A stretch of DNA of 64,000 nt from Dyadobacter koreensis (GCF_900108855.1 NZ_FNXY01000008.1:47603-111602), one strand, 5' to 3'; counted from the first letter of the stretch, positions 35,666 through 44,796 are shown. Translations and numbers: made by a program. Notes: generated from the letters alone by a model not told the origin.

Positions 35666-37045
35666 ATGCCCGTCAAAGGATTTCTCACACAGGAGGATTT
35701 TGAAAAAAAAGTTGATCTTGAAGAAATAGAGACTGTAATCGTAGGATTTACAGATCATTACGGGCGTCTGTTGGGAAAACGGGTAGACGCTGAATATTTC
35801 ATCGAAAGTGTTCTGAAATCGGGAACGCATGGCTGTGATTATCTGCTGACAACGGACATGGAAATGGAGCCGGTTCCAGGGTATACTTATGCCAATTGGG
35901 AGTTGGGCTATGGAGATTTTCATATGGTGCCTGATTTGTCAACCTTGCGAATGGCTGATTGGCTTGAAAAAACGGCGTTGGTCATTTGTGATATTTTCGA
36001 TGAAAAAACACATGCTTCGGTCTCAGTTGCTCCACGTTCTATTCTTAACAAACAACTTGCCAATGCGAATGATTTTGACGGTTTGAAATGTTTTGCAGCG
36101 TCTGAACTGGAATATTACCTTTTGGAAAATAGCTATAAAGATGCGTTCCAAAAGCATTACCAGGATTTAACACCGGCCGGATATTACCTGGAAGATTACC
36201 ATATTCTGCAAGGAACCAGAAATGAAAAATTTACCTCCACGGTAAGAAGGCATTTGAAAAATTCAGGTATTGCCATCGAAACTTCGAAAGGAGAATGGGG
36301 TTTGGGACAGCATGAATTAAATGTGAAGTATGCGGAGGCATTGCCAATGGCTGATAACCATGTTGTATACAAACAATGTATGAAAGAAGTTGCGGATGCC
36401 ATGGGTTTTTCAGTGACTTTCATGGCAAAGTTTGCAACGGGACAAGCTGGTTCCAGCAGCCACATCCATATGAGTTTGTGGAAAGATGGTAAAAACGCTT
36501 TTGCTGGTGATCAGCAATTCGGGCCTGTAAAAGGTTCTGATATCTTTCGATGGTTTTTGGGCGGATGGATAAAACATGTGCCCGACGTTATGCCGTTTTA
36601 CGCACCGACAGTGAATTCATACAAGCGTTTTGTCGACGGCTCCTGGGCTCCGACGCGGCTTGCGTGGAGTTATGATAATCGCACAGCTGGTTTTCGCGTT
36701 GTGGGGCATGGAGCAAGTCTGCGTATCGAATGCCGGATTCCAGGAGCGGATTGTAATCCCTATCTGACTTTTGCAGCATCACTTGCGTCGGGTTTGGCTG
36801 GGATAAAAAATAAGATTGAACCCCCGGAGTGTTTTGTCGGTGATATATACGCAGCGGCGCATTTGCCAAGAGTTCCTTATACACTGGCCGAAGCAACAGC
36901 TCTTTTTGAACAAAGCACATTTGCTAAGGAGACTTTTGGAGAGGATGTGGTGAAGCATTATTCACATTTCTTTAAAACGGAGCAGAGAGCCTACGATATG
37001 TCGGTTACGGATTGGGAGCGGAAGCGGTATTTTGAAAGAATATAG
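35666..37045 (+). CDS. Glutamine synthetase-family enzyme (gamma-glutamyl-amine ligase type)
   Basis: 459 residues, typical for glutamine-synthetase-like ligases acting on amines other than ammonia. Motifs: ASELEYYLLENSYKD (metal-binding Glu residues), GEWGLGQHELNVKYA, the His loop SSSHIHMSLWKDGKNAF, and NRTAGFRVVGHGASLRIECRIPGADCNPYLTFAA. It lacks the tight fit to GlnA I and instead resembles PuuA/GlnA4-like gamma-glutamylpolyamine or ethanolamine ligases. With the aldehyde dehydrogenase downstream, it suggests an amine-catabolism pathway via gamma-glutamylated intermediates. A 277-base repeat-containing gap separates it from the SDR gene. Confidence 0.9.
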   Translation: MPVKGFLTQEDFEKKVDLEEIETVIVGFTDHYGRLLGKRVDAEYFIESVLKSGTHGCDYLLTTDMEMEPVPGYTYANWELGYGDFHMVPDLSTLRMADWLEKTALVICDIFDEKTHASVSVAPRSILNKQLANANDFDGLKCFAASELEYYLLENSYKDAFQKHYQDLTPAGYYLEDYHILQGTRNEKFTSTVRRHLKNSGIAIETSKGEWGLGQHELNVKYAEALPMADNHVVYKQCMKEVADAMGFSVTFMAKFATGQAGSSSHIHMSLWKDGKNAFAGDQQFGPVKGSDIFRWFLGGWIKHVPDVMPFYAPTVNSYKRFVDGSWAPTRLAWSYDNRTAGFRVVGHGASLRIECRIPGADCNPYLTFAASLASGLAGIKNKIEPPECFVGDIYAAAHLPRVPYTLAEATALFEQSTFAKETFGEDVVKHYSHFFKTEQRAYDMSVTDWERKRYFERI

Positions 37046-37059
37046 GAGAAATTTAACAG

Positions 37060-37262
37060 TTAAGCGGAGGCTCCGCTGGAGCCGGAATTTTATCTGGCAA
37101 AAATATATAAACGGGACGGTCCTAAGGAGCGGGATTTTAAGGAAATTTATTGAATGGAATTAATATTTGGAGCCAGGAATTGTCCAGCCACTTAGCGGCT
37201 TCCTGTTTATAGAATGGGACTAATCCTAGCCAATGTCTGGCTCCGTAGGAGCCTCCTTGAAA
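37060..37262. repeat. Intergenic inverted/tandem repeat cluster (REP-like)
   Basis: GGAGGCTCCGCTGGAGCC at the left side faces an inverted counterpart GGCTCCGTAGGAGCCTCC (about 37239-37256). Between them, two loosely similar units begin TCCgctGGAGCcGG.ATTTTA (about 37070) and TCCtaaGGAGCgGG.ATTTTA (about 37119). The TCCnnnGGAGC core with a GGAAT/GGGAT and TTTTA follow-up resembles dispersed repeats of Bacteroidota chromosomes (from memory). No ORF inside. Confidence 0.55.
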
Positions 37263-37322
37263 AACCAGAAAATTTATATCGATAATAAACTCAATTACTA
37301 TAATTTTAAACAACACCATCCA

Positions 37323-38096
37323 ATGCGTTTAGAAAACAAAGTCGCCCTCATCACAGGTGGAAGTGGTGGAATCGGCCGGGAAACTGCTCTTTTGTTTGCA
37401 AAAGAAGGAGCAAAAATTGTTGTTACAGATGTCAATGACGAGGCCGGGCAGGAAACGGCTGATATGATCACAGCAGAAGGAGGCGAGGCTTTTTATCTTC
37501 ACGCTGACGTATCCAAGGCTGCTGATTGTGAAGCAATGGTAGCGTTTACCGAAGAAAAATTTGGAAAGTTAAATGTCATGTTCAACAACGCTGGGATCAT
37601 GCACAGCGATGATGATAATGCTGTGACGACGGAAGAATCCATCTGGGATCTGACGATGAATATTAATGCAAAAGGGGTTTTTCTTGGCTGTAAATATGGT
37701 ATCCCGGCTTTGCAGCGCGCAGGAGGGGGTTCCATTATCAATACTGCTTCATTTGTAGCCATTTTGGGTGCTGCCACGCCACAAGTCGCATATACAGCCA
37801 GTAAAGGTGCCGTTTTGGCACTGACTAGAGAATTAGCGATTATCCATGCACGTGAAAATATTCGTGTTAACGCATTATGCCCTGGCCCGCTTCGGACAGA
37901 ATTGCTGATGAAATTTTTGAATACAGAAGAAAAAAAACAACGCCGTTTGGTACATATTCCTATGGGCCGGTTTGGAGAAGCAAAAGAAATGGCTTCGGCA
38001 GTTTTGTTCCTAGCATCAGACGAATCCTCGTTTGTCACAGGAACTGACTTTTTGGTTGATGGCGGAATCACTTCTGCTTATGTAACTCCTCTGTAA
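37323..38096 (+). CDS. SDR-family oxidoreductase
   Basis: 257 residues from the ATG at 37323; an upstream in-frame start at 37233 lies in the repeat and is rejected. TGGSGGIGRE is the cofactor loop, NNAGIM near residue 87, catalytic Ser in IINTASFVAILG and YTASKGA supplies Tyr and Lys. It ends GTDFLVDGGITSAYVTPL, the classical SDR pattern. It sits between the glutamine-synthetase-like gene and an aldehyde dehydrogenase, 14 bases before the latter, as in pathways that oxidise an alcohol or aldehyde intermediate. Specific substrate unknown. Confidence 0.93.
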   Translation: MRLENKVALITGGSGGIGRETALLFAKEGAKIVVTDVNDEAGQETADMITAEGGEAFYLHADVSKAADCEAMVAFTEEKFGKLNVMFNNAGIMHSDDDNAVTTEESIWDLTMNINAKGVFLGCKYGIPALQRAGGGSIINTASFVAILGAATPQVAYTASKGAVLALTRELAIIHARENIRVNALCPGPLRTELLMKFLNTEEKKQRRLVHIPMGRFGEAKEMASAVLFLASDESSFVTGTDFLVDGGITSAYVTPL

Positions 38097-38110
38097 ATTC
38101 ACGGATTATT

Positions 38111-39493
38111 ATGCAAAAAACAATCAGTCCGGTCGATGGATCCGTGTATCTTGAACGGCCTTTGGCAACAGACGAAATGACAGAAAATGCTTTGGCAAAA
38201 GCGACCGAAGCGCAAAAAAAATGGAAAAAAACAACGGTTGAAGAGCGCGCCGATTTTTGTCTCAAAGCGGTTGAATATTTTCTCGATCACGCAGATGAAA
38301 TAGGTTTAGAATTGACCTGGCAAATGGGCCGTCCGGTTCGTTATACCGCCAATGAGATTCGCAGGGGATTTCAGGAACGGGCAAAATATATGATTTCAGT
38401 TGCTGGACAAGCTTTGGCTGATGTTGAGGTTGAGGAAATAGCAGGATTCAAGCGGTTTATCAGGCGTGATCCGGTGGGTGTTGTCTTTGTAGTTGCTCCA
38501 TGGAATTATCCCTACCTGACTTCTGTAAATTCTGTTATTCCGGCAATTATGGCGGGAAATGCAGTTGTCTTAAAACATGCTCAGCAAACACCACTTTGCG
38601 CCGAAAGATATGCCGAAGCGTTCGCTTATGCAGGTTTGCCGGATGGTGTTTTTCAATATCTACATTTAAGCCACGAACAAGTGGCAACGGTTATTGCTGA
38701 CCCTCGTACGTCGTATGTTGCCTTTACAGGTTCCGTAGAAGGAGGACACGCGGTTCAGAAATCAATTAACGAACGGTTTATTGTGGGCGGACTGGAATTG
38801 GGCGGTAAAGATCCGGCCTATGTTCGTGCAGATGCTAACCTTGCCGATGCGGTCGAAAATCTTGTGGACGGTTCATTCTTTAATTCCGGCCAGTCGTGTT
38901 GTGGTATTGAACGGATTTATGTTCATGAAGATGTCTATGAAAAGTTTGTTGAGGAATTCGTCGCGCTAACAAAGACCTACACTTTGGGTGATCCGCTTAG
39001 CACTGATACAACCTTAGGCCCAATGGTGAGAACTTCCGCTGCTGCTTTTGCTCAAAAACAAATTGATGAAGCCGTGAGTCAGGGAGCGAAAGCCCTAATT
39101 GATACCTCACTTTTTCCCGCTCATAAAGAAGGTACTCCCTATATGGCACCGCAGGTTCTGGTCAATGTAAATCATACCATGCAGGTGATGACGGAAGAAA
39201 CTTTTGCTCCGGTTGTTGGAATTATGTCGGTGAAAAGTGATCAGGAAGCGATTCAACTAATGAATGACAGTCAATACGGCTTGACGGCCTCTATCTGGAC
39301 AAACGATATTGACGCAGCTTTGGAAATAGGGGCGCAGGTTGAAACCGGAACGTGGTTTATGAACCGCTGTGATTATCTGGACCCTGCTCTTGCCTGGACC
39401 GGTGTTAAAAACTCTGGTAGGGGGGTTACGCTATCAAAAGTTGGATATGAAGCTTTGACAAAAGCAAAATCTTTCCACTTGAAAATAGGGTAA
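38111..39493 (+). CDS. Aldehyde dehydrogenase family protein
   Basis: 460 residues of the NAD(P)-dependent ALDH superfamily. Motifs: VAPWNYPYLTSVNSVIPAIMAGNAVVLKHA (cofactor), AFTGSVEGGHAVQ, catalytic Glu in GLELGGKDP, catalytic Cys in FNSGQSCCG, and TFAPVVGIMSV. The length is slightly short compared with 480-500-residue members. Preceded by SDR with a 14-base gap, and a strong terminator follows, so it ends the operon. It most likely converts an aldehyde from an amine or alcohol into the acid. Confidence 0.93.
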   Translation: MQKTISPVDGSVYLERPLATDEMTENALAKATEAQKKWKKTTVEERADFCLKAVEYFLDHADEIGLELTWQMGRPVRYTANEIRRGFQERAKYMISVAGQALADVEVEEIAGFKRFIRRDPVGVVFVVAPWNYPYLTSVNSVIPAIMAGNAVVLKHAQQTPLCAERYAEAFAYAGLPDGVFQYLHLSHEQVATVIADPRTSYVAFTGSVEGGHAVQKSINERFIVGGLELGGKDPAYVRADANLADAVENLVDGSFFNSGQSCCGIERIYVHEDVYEKFVEEFVALTKTYTLGDPLSTDTTLGPMVRTSAAAFAQKQIDEAVSQGAKALIDTSLFPAHKEGTPYMAPQVLVNVNHTMQVMTEETFAPVVGIMSVKSDQEAIQLMNDSQYGLTASIWTNDIDAALEIGAQVETGTWFMNRCDYLDPALAWTGVKNSGRGVTLSKVGYEALTKAKSFHLKIG

Positions 39494-39515
39494 GTTACGC
39501 AGAGGATTGGGAGGT

Positions 39516-39565
39516 AAAAGAGTGCCGCAGAGTTTCAGTTATTGTCAACTCTGCGGCACTCTTTT
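39516..39565. terminator. Terminator, 19-bp perfect stem
   Basis: Arms 39516-39534 and 39547-39565 are exact complements around a 12-base loop, with T and A runs on the outside. Separates convergent aldehyde dehydrogenase and lysA. The surrounding CTCTGTG and GCAGAG words resemble dispersed terminator-like repeats. Confidence 0.88.
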
Positions 39566-39575
39566 TTACTCCGTG

Positions 39576-40811
39576 TTACTCTGTGAAACCGACCTGTGTA
39601 AGCAGCAAGTCTTCCAAAGTTTCGCGTCTTCTAACGAGTTTTGCAACACCGTTATCAATTAAAACTTCTGCCGGGCGGAAGCGGGCATTGTAATTTGAGC
39701 TCATGGTGAAGCCGTATGCACCTGCGTTTAAAAATGCCAGAACATCTCCCTGACGTACTTCTGGCAACGGACGGTCGGTTGCGAACGTATCCGTTTCGCA
39801 GATATAGCCAACTATTGTATAGTCTTTTTTCTCTCCTGCCGGATTTGAAATGTTCAGAATATGGTGATAAGAACCGTACATCATAGGTCTTATCAGATGA
39901 TTTAAACCAGAGTCTATATGGACAAATGTGCGCGCGGGATCTTCTTTAACCACGGTAGTGTTTACCAATAAATAACCACATTCGCTTACCAAAAACTTCC
40001 CTGGCTCAAACCATAATTGTAGTTCACGTCCATATTTTTCACAGAAATTTTTGAAACGTTCGGAAATTTTATTCCCCAAAAGCTGCATATCTGTGATTGG
40101 GTCATTGGGTTTGTAAGAAACTTTAAAACCTCCGCCCAAGTCAATAATTTCAAGGTCTGGGAATTGCAAAGCAGCTTCAAAAACAATATCTGCTACCTGC
40201 AAAAATGGTTCGGCATCTTTGATGTCGGAACCTGTATGTTGGTGTAAACCAATGACTTTAATATCGTATTTTTTTACAACTGTCAGAATCTGATCTAAAA
40301 GCAACACTGAGATTCCGAATTTGGAATCAGCATGCGCTGTCATGATTTTGATGTTGCCGCCTGCTGCTACATTTGGCTTCAGACGAATCAGACATGGTTT
40401 TGTATTTCCATACGTCTGTCCAAACCATTCCAACAAAGGAATACTGTCAACATTTACAATAGCACCTGCTTCAACCGCCGTTTTTACTTCATGAAAGGGC
40501 ACTCCGCTCGGCGTAAAAGTGATTTGTCCGGTATCATATCCTGCCAGTTTACCCATTTCAAGTTCACCTGTTGAAACGACATCTAATTCAACACCTATTT
40601 CACGCATTAAACGTAAAATAGCCAGATTGGTGTTGGATTTACAGGCAAATTTAATTTTCATGTTAATACCAGAAAAAGCGTTTTGTAATTCCTGGGTTTT
40701 ACGACGGATTGTGCCGCCGTCATAAACATAAAGTGGACTTCCGTACTGCTCAACAAGCTGAATTGGGTCAATATTTTGTATCGTATATGAATTTTGTTCT
40801 GAAAGATGCAT
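39576..40811 (-). CDS. lysA: Diaminopimelate decarboxylase
   Basis: 411 residues, PLP fold-type III. The PLP lysine is in IKFACKSN (about residue 56). HTGSDI, GGGFKVSY, FEPGKFLVSECG, YICETDTFA and NAGAYGFTMSSNYN mark the family and substrate-binding residues; the CETD motif is diagnostic for LysA. Converts meso-diaminopimelate to lysine, the last step of lysine biosynthesis. It lies 54 bases downstream of pyrF on the same strand, and the two may share a transcript though unrelated in pathway. Confidence 0.96.
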   Translation of the reverse strand: MHLSEQNSYTIQNIDPIQLVEQYGSPLYVYDGGTIRRKTQELQNAFSGINMKIKFACKSNTNLAILRLMREIGVELDVVSTGELEMGKLAGYDTGQITFTPSGVPFHEVKTAVEAGAIVNVDSIPLLEWFGQTYGNTKPCLIRLKPNVAAGGNIKIMTAHADSKFGISVLLLDQILTVVKKYDIKVIGLHQHTGSDIKDAEPFLQVADIVFEAALQFPDLEIIDLGGGFKVSYKPNDPITDMQLLGNKISERFKNFCEKYGRELQLWFEPGKFLVSECGYLLVNTTVVKEDPARTFVHIDSGLNHLIRPMMYGSYHHILNISNPAGEKKDYTIVGYICETDTFATDRPLPEVRQGDVLAFLNAGAYGFTMSSNYNARFRPAEVLIDNGVAKLVRRRETLEDLLLTQVGFTE

Positions 40812-40865
40812 TGGGAAATTATATTGTATAGTACCAAAAATGAATGTTGTAAAAACTGAAACTGA

Positions 40866-41693
40866 TTACTGACAATACTCGTCAAGATAAATAGCCATTT
40901 CCTTTTGCAGCGTCTGAGCCTCTTCCTTTGCCTTTTGAGCAAAATCCAGACCGCTGCTGGCATAAATAATACTTCTAGAAGCGTTCACAAGAAGTCCGCA
41001 AGATTTGTTCATACCATAACGAGACACTTCTTCGAGATTTCCACCCTGTGCACCTACACCCGGAACGAGTAAAAAATGCTCAGGAACGATGGTGCGGATA
41101 TTGGCAAGATCATGTGCTTGCGTTGCGCCAACCACATACATCATTCGGTCATGTCCTGCCCAGGTTTGTGAAGTTTTCAAAACCTGTTCGTATAACAAGC
41201 CTTCATCGGTTTCAAGCCTTTGAAAATCAGATCCTCCTGCGTTAGATGTTAGCGCTAAAAGAATTACCCATTTTCCTTCAAAATCAAGAAACGGTGTTAC
41301 CGAATCGCTTCCCATATACGGCGCGACCGTAACCGAATCAAAATTCAAACCCGAGGAAGACGGATCGAAAAACGTACGGGCATAAAGTCCTGATGTATTT
41401 CCGATATCACCTCTTTTTGCATCGGCAATAGTAAAGTGGCTTTTTGGAATATACTCAACCGTTTTTTGCAAACTTTCCCATCCTTTCGCGCCCAGGGCTT
41501 CATAAAAAGCGATATTTGGTTTATATGAGACGCAATAATCTGCTGTGGCGTCAATAATCTGCTTATTAAATTCAAAAACTGGATCGCTCTCTTTTTGCAA
41601 ATGAGCAGGGATTTTACGTATATCGGTATCAAGGCCGACACAGAGGTAGGATTTCTTTTGGGAAATTTGGTCAAAAAGCGCTTCGTATGTCAT
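40866..41693 (-). CDS. pyrF: Orotidine 5'-phosphate decarboxylase (type 2)
   Basis: 275 residues from the ATG at 41693 (MTYEALFDQISQKKSYLCVGLDTD). An upstream ATG at 41759 lacks family residues. The catalytic DxKxxD motif reads DAKRGDIGNTS (about residue 90), and VVGATQAHDL and VPGVGAQGG form the phosphate-binding part. It catalyses the last step in UMP synthesis. The longer type 2 form is normal in Bacteroidota. Divergent from rfbC, 108 bases away. Confidence 0.96.
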   Translation of the reverse strand: MTYEALFDQISQKKSYLCVGLDTDIRKIPAHLQKESDPVFEFNKQIIDATADYCVSYKPNIAFYEALGAKGWESLQKTVEYIPKSHFTIADAKRGDIGNTSGLYARTFFDPSSSGLNFDSVTVAPYMGSDSVTPFLDFEGKWVILLALTSNAGGSDFQRLETDEGLLYEQVLKTSQTWAGHDRMMYVVGATQAHDLANIRTIVPEHFLLVPGVGAQGGNLEEVSRYGMNKSCGLLVNASRSIIYASSGLDFAQKAKEEAQTLQKEMAIYLDEYCQ

Positions 41694-41801
41694 GTTATTT
41701 CGAAATAATGTGCCGAAATTACAACGTCTGCAAATAGATTCATAAATTTGAGCGCACATTAAATTGTTACAATCTTAAAAAGGGTAATTTTAAAAGTCAT
41801 T

Positions 41802-42344
41802 ATGCAGATCCGTGAAACATCTATTGCCGGTTTAGTTGAAATTTTCCCACGCGTTTTTCAGGACGACAGAGGATTTTTCTTTGAATCGTACAATGAAGAA
41901 TTGTTTAAAAAACTTGGCTTGCCAACAAACTTTGTTCAGGACAACCAGTCATTTTCGATAAAAGGCGTTGTGAGAGGGCTGCACTTCCAAAACGCACCGT
42001 TTGCTCAGGGAAAACTTGTTCGGGTTATTTCTGGCCGGGTTTTAGATGTGGCAGTGGACATTCGTCCTGATTCTCCAACATTCGGGAAACACGAGGTTTT
42101 TGAATTACGAAGTGATACCAACAATATGGCATACATCCCGGAAGGTTTTGCACATGGTTTTGTAGCATTGGAAGATTCTGTTTTTAGTTATAAATGCACA
42201 AATGTTTATAACAAAGGAGCTGAGTCGGGCCTGTTATGGAACGACCCGGATTTGGGAATTGACTGGGGCGTTGAAAATCCGATTGTCTCTGAAAAGGATA
42301 TTATTCTGCCGACTTTCAAAGCACTTTTTGAAAAGCAGCTTTAA
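41802..42344 (+). CDS. rfbC: dTDP-4-dehydrorhamnose 3,5-epimerase
   Basis: 180 residues, typical RmlC/RfbC cupin length. Starts MQIRETSIAGLVEIFPRVFQDDRGFFFESYNEE; catalytic His is in VRGLHFQNAPFAQGKLVRV, and later GFAHGFVALEDS and YKCTNVYNKGAESGLLWNDPDLGIDW are hallmarks of the family. It acts in dTDP-L-rhamnose synthesis for cell-surface polysaccharide. The rmlA, B and D genes are not nearby, so pathway genes are dispersed. A hairpin terminator follows. Confidence 0.96.
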   Translation: MQIRETSIAGLVEIFPRVFQDDRGFFFESYNEELFKKLGLPTNFVQDNQSFSIKGVVRGLHFQNAPFAQGKLVRVISGRVLDVAVDIRPDSPTFGKHEVFELRSDTNNMAYIPEGFAHGFVALEDSVFSYKCTNVYNKGAESGLLWNDPDLGIDWGVENPIVSEKDIILPTFKALFEKQL

Positions 42345-42361
42345 GAAATATATTTAACAAA

Positions 42362-42392
42362 AGAGCGTTCAAACCTAATCTTTGAACGCTCT
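42362..42392. terminator. Terminator between rfbC and the DJ-1/PfpI gene
   Basis: Perfect 12-bp arms 42362-42373 and 42381-42392 followed by CTTTATTT. Separates convergent genes. Confidence 0.85.
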
Positions 42393-42394
42393 CT

Positions 42395-43075
42395 TTATTT
42401 TTCAAATAACTCTTCCAGAGCTTTTGAAGCTACTTTTCTTGCGGAATTTGGATTTTGTCCCGTAATCAATCTTTCGTCCATTTCGATAAATTCTACGAAT
42501 GGAATCATCGCTTTGGTATAATGCGCGCCCCTCTCCTTAAGCCTGTCTTCCAGATGAAACGGCACTTCGCTGACAAAACTCATCAGTGTCTCTTCAACAT
42601 GAGAAAATCCGGTCACGTATTTATCTTGGATAAGAAAATTTCCGTCAGAGAGCTGCACATTCAACAATCCGCTTACGCCGTGACACACCGCGGTGACCAT
42701 ACCGTTGTTTTCGTAAATCCTTCTTGTAATATTTTGTAACTCGGTATTGTCCGGGAAATCCCACATTCCTCCATTGCCGCCTGTAAAATAGATAAGACGG
42801 TACTCCCGCGCTTCGATATCGGACGGTTTTAAGGAGTTTTCAAACTTGGAGAGAAACACAGGGTCTGTAAGATATTTCTGATTGATTTCATCTTTTAAAT
42901 CCATACTTCGCTCATCCACTGGAATGGCCCCGCCGTTTGGACTTACAATATCTACCAAAACTCGCCTGGCTGTCATTAAATCATAAAAATGAGTCAATTC
43001 GCTTAGCCATAATCCTGTTTTTCCTGTTTTAGTCGGGTAGGTGTTGTGGTTGGTACAAACGATAAGTACTTTCAT
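42395..43075 (-). CDS. DJ-1/PfpI-superfamily protein (Hsp31-like, class I glutamine-amidotransferase fold)
   Basis: 226 residues. Contains the nucleophile elbow with the conserved Cys in TAVCHGVSGLL (about residue 130), the TGGNGGMWDFPDN loop near 96 and FIEMDERLITGQNPNSA near the C-terminus, which match the Hsp31/YajL-like branch of the DJ-1 superfamily. These act as glyoxalases, deglycases or chaperones; substrate identity is not determinable. It stands alone on the minus strand; its last codons reach the rfbC terminator. Confidence 0.9.
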   Translation of the reverse strand: MKVLIVCTNHNTYPTKTGKTGLWLSELTHFYDLMTARRVLVDIVSPNGGAIPVDERSMDLKDEINQKYLTDPVFLSKFENSLKPSDIEAREYRLIYFTGGNGGMWDFPDNTELQNITRRIYENNGMVTAVCHGVSGLLNVQLSDGNFLIQDKYVTGFSHVEETLMSFVSEVPFHLEDRLKERGAHYTKAMIPFVEFIEMDERLITGQNPNSARKVASKALEELFEK

Positions 43076-43274
43076 CTGTTAATGATTGAATGAGAGAATT
43101 TTGGATGATTGAATGCTGGCAATTCATACCATTCCTGGTGTACGTACTTTGTCGGTACGGTTTCGAAAGATAAAAATAAAATGAGTGGAATGTAAAAGTT
43201 ACAGCAAGATTTATAATGGGCAGCCCAGCGCAAAAAAATACTTTTACGCAATAAATGGTAATACCTGAAAACTA

Positions 43275-43931
43275 TTAAAGAAGCTGGTTTTTATAAGCAA
43301 ATGCGACAGCGGCGGCAGTGGATTTAGTGCCTGTCTTTTCTAATACCCTCAGTCTATGGCCTTCAACGGTGCGGATGCTGATGAATAATTTATCGCTTAT
43401 TTCTGTTGTCGATAATCCATCGCAAATCAGTTGAAGAACTTCTTTTTCACGTGCGGAAAGAGCCACATTTGAGGAATTTGGAAAAAAGGGATGCTTGTTA
43501 GGCTGGCGGTTCACCATCTTCCGGTGCATAGCCTTCGAGACAAAATCATTATAGTAGAATCCTTCTTCTGATACACGTCGGATTGCTTTTTCAACTTCAT
43601 CCGGGCTGGTATCTTTTAGCAGATATCCCTGAACTCCTTTTTCCAGCATGTGAATGACAAAACGGTCTTCGTTATACATCGAAACGACGATAATCTTAAT
43701 GTCAGGAAATCGTTCGAAAGCAAGTTCTGTCGCCTGAATTCCATCCATAACTGGCATTTGCAGATCCATGAAAACGATATCCGGCATATTTCCGGGAAGC
43801 TTGTCAAGCAATTCCTGGCCATTTGCCGCTTCCAGCACGAAATCAAAATCAGGGATATTACTCAGCATGGAAATAAATCCTTTTCTGAATAATTCATGAT
43901 CGTCTGCAATGCCAAGTTTCAAGGTTTTCAT
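43275..43931 (-). CDS. NarL/FixJ-type response regulator
   Basis: 218 residues. An N-terminal receiver domain (phosphorylated Asp in DIVFMDLQMPVMDG, about residue 55; conserved Lys in YLLKDTSPDEV) is followed by a LuxR-type HTH (LSAREKEVLQLICDGLSTTEISDKLFISIRTVEGHR). It is the last gene of a four-gene minus-strand operon whose second-to-last gene is its kinase, only 4 bases upstream. Targets unknown; the operon's own promoter is a likely one. Confidence 0.95.
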   Translation of the reverse strand: MKTLKLGIADDHELFRKGFISMLSNIPDFDFVLEAANGQELLDKLPGNMPDIVFMDLQMPVMDGIQATELAFERFPDIKIIVVSMYNEDRFVIHMLEKGVQGYLLKDTSPDEVEKAIRRVSEEGFYYNDFVSKAMHRKMVNRQPNKHPFFPNSSNVALSAREKEVLQLICDGLSTTEISDKLFISIRTVEGHRLRVLEKTGTKSTAAAVAFAYKNQLL

Positions 43932-43935
43932 ACTG

Positions 43936-44796
43936 CTAAATTATCGCTTTTTCTCGGCGAAATGGATGTAAAGGTTCTGGTTTAGTCGCGGCGGCAGGTA
44001 CTACCGGTATCTGGGCATATGCTTTACAGCCGCCTATTACAGGTTTTTCGTAAGTGATTGTTCCATCCACGATCGCCAGCCGGCTCTCTATTCCAAGCAA
44101 GCCCAGGCCTGCCAGGTTATTTTCCTTAATCATCTCAGGATCAAACCCGATACCATTGTCGGTAACCAGAAGTCTGATTATTTTGCTATTGATCTGCAAG
44201 TTAATTTCAATCTGCGAGCATTGCGAATGCTTGATCGAATTGTTTACAAGTTCCTGCATAATCCGGTAGACCGTAAGTTCAACTTTCTGACTTTGGCGAG
44301 GAGCATCTTCTGTATTGGAATGAAAAGAAAGTTTTAAGTTGTTATCCTCTTCAAGTTTGCTGATAAATTCTTCTATGGCAGCGGCCAATCCAAACCTTTC
44401 TAGTGTAGTAGGTACCAGATCGCGTGTAATCCGGCGCACATGAAGAATGGTTTCCTCCAAAAGCGATTGGGATTTTCGCATAATCTGATCCTCCTTTACT
44501 CCACTGTCGACGATCAGTTTGCTGAGTTGGTTTAAGCTAAGTTTGGTAAGCGACAACATAGTCCCGATATCATCATGGAGATCCTGCGCAATACGGCGTC
44601 GTTCCGTTTCTTCGGAGTTTAAGGCAGTATCGAGCAGCAGACGCTGATAGTCTTTTTCAACTTCGCGAAGTTTCTTTTCTTGTGACAATTGACGTTTCTG
44701 ATAGAACATAACGAAAAGGATCACAAAAAATGCCATCATTAACATTGCCATAGTTGCAATTAGTAAAGCCCACTTTAATTCATCACTTTCGAGCAT
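43936..44796 (-). CDS. Sensor histidine kinase, HisKA_3 family
   Basis: 286 residues from the ATG at 44796 (MLESDELKWALLI); the open frame extends to 44832. One transmembrane helix (about 8-30) then a short linker and the dimerisation domain with the phospho-accepting His in RRRIAQDLHDDIGTML (about residue 75). ATP-binding motifs: NNSIKHS (N box) and DNGIGFDPEM (G1). No periplasmic sensor domain; input probably comes from the membrane protein encoded just upstream, which overlaps this gene by 14 bases. Confidence 0.93.
   Translation of the reverse strand: MLESDELKWALLIATMAMLMMAFFVILFVMFYQKRQLSQEKKLREVEKDYQRLLLDTALNSEETERRRIAQDLHDDIGTMLSLTKLSLNQLSKLIVDSGVKEDQIMRKSQSLLEETILHVRRITRDLVPTTLERFGLAAAIEEFISKLEEDNNLKLSFHSNTEDAPRQSQKVELTVYRIMQELVNNSIKHSQCSQIEINLQINSKIIRLLVTDNGIGFDPEMIKENNLAGLGLLGIESRLAIVDGTITYEKPVIGGCKAYAQIPVVPAAATKPEPLHPFRREKAII

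Noticed and set aside
36588..36920. 110-residue ORF antisense to the glutamine-synthetase-like gene
   Set aside because: Shadow of the coding strand.
37137..37319. 60-residue minus-strand ORF in the repeat region
   Set aside because: Created by repeat sequence; no support.
37499..38071. 190-residue minus-strand ORF
   Set aside because: Antisense to the SDR gene; a shadow frame.
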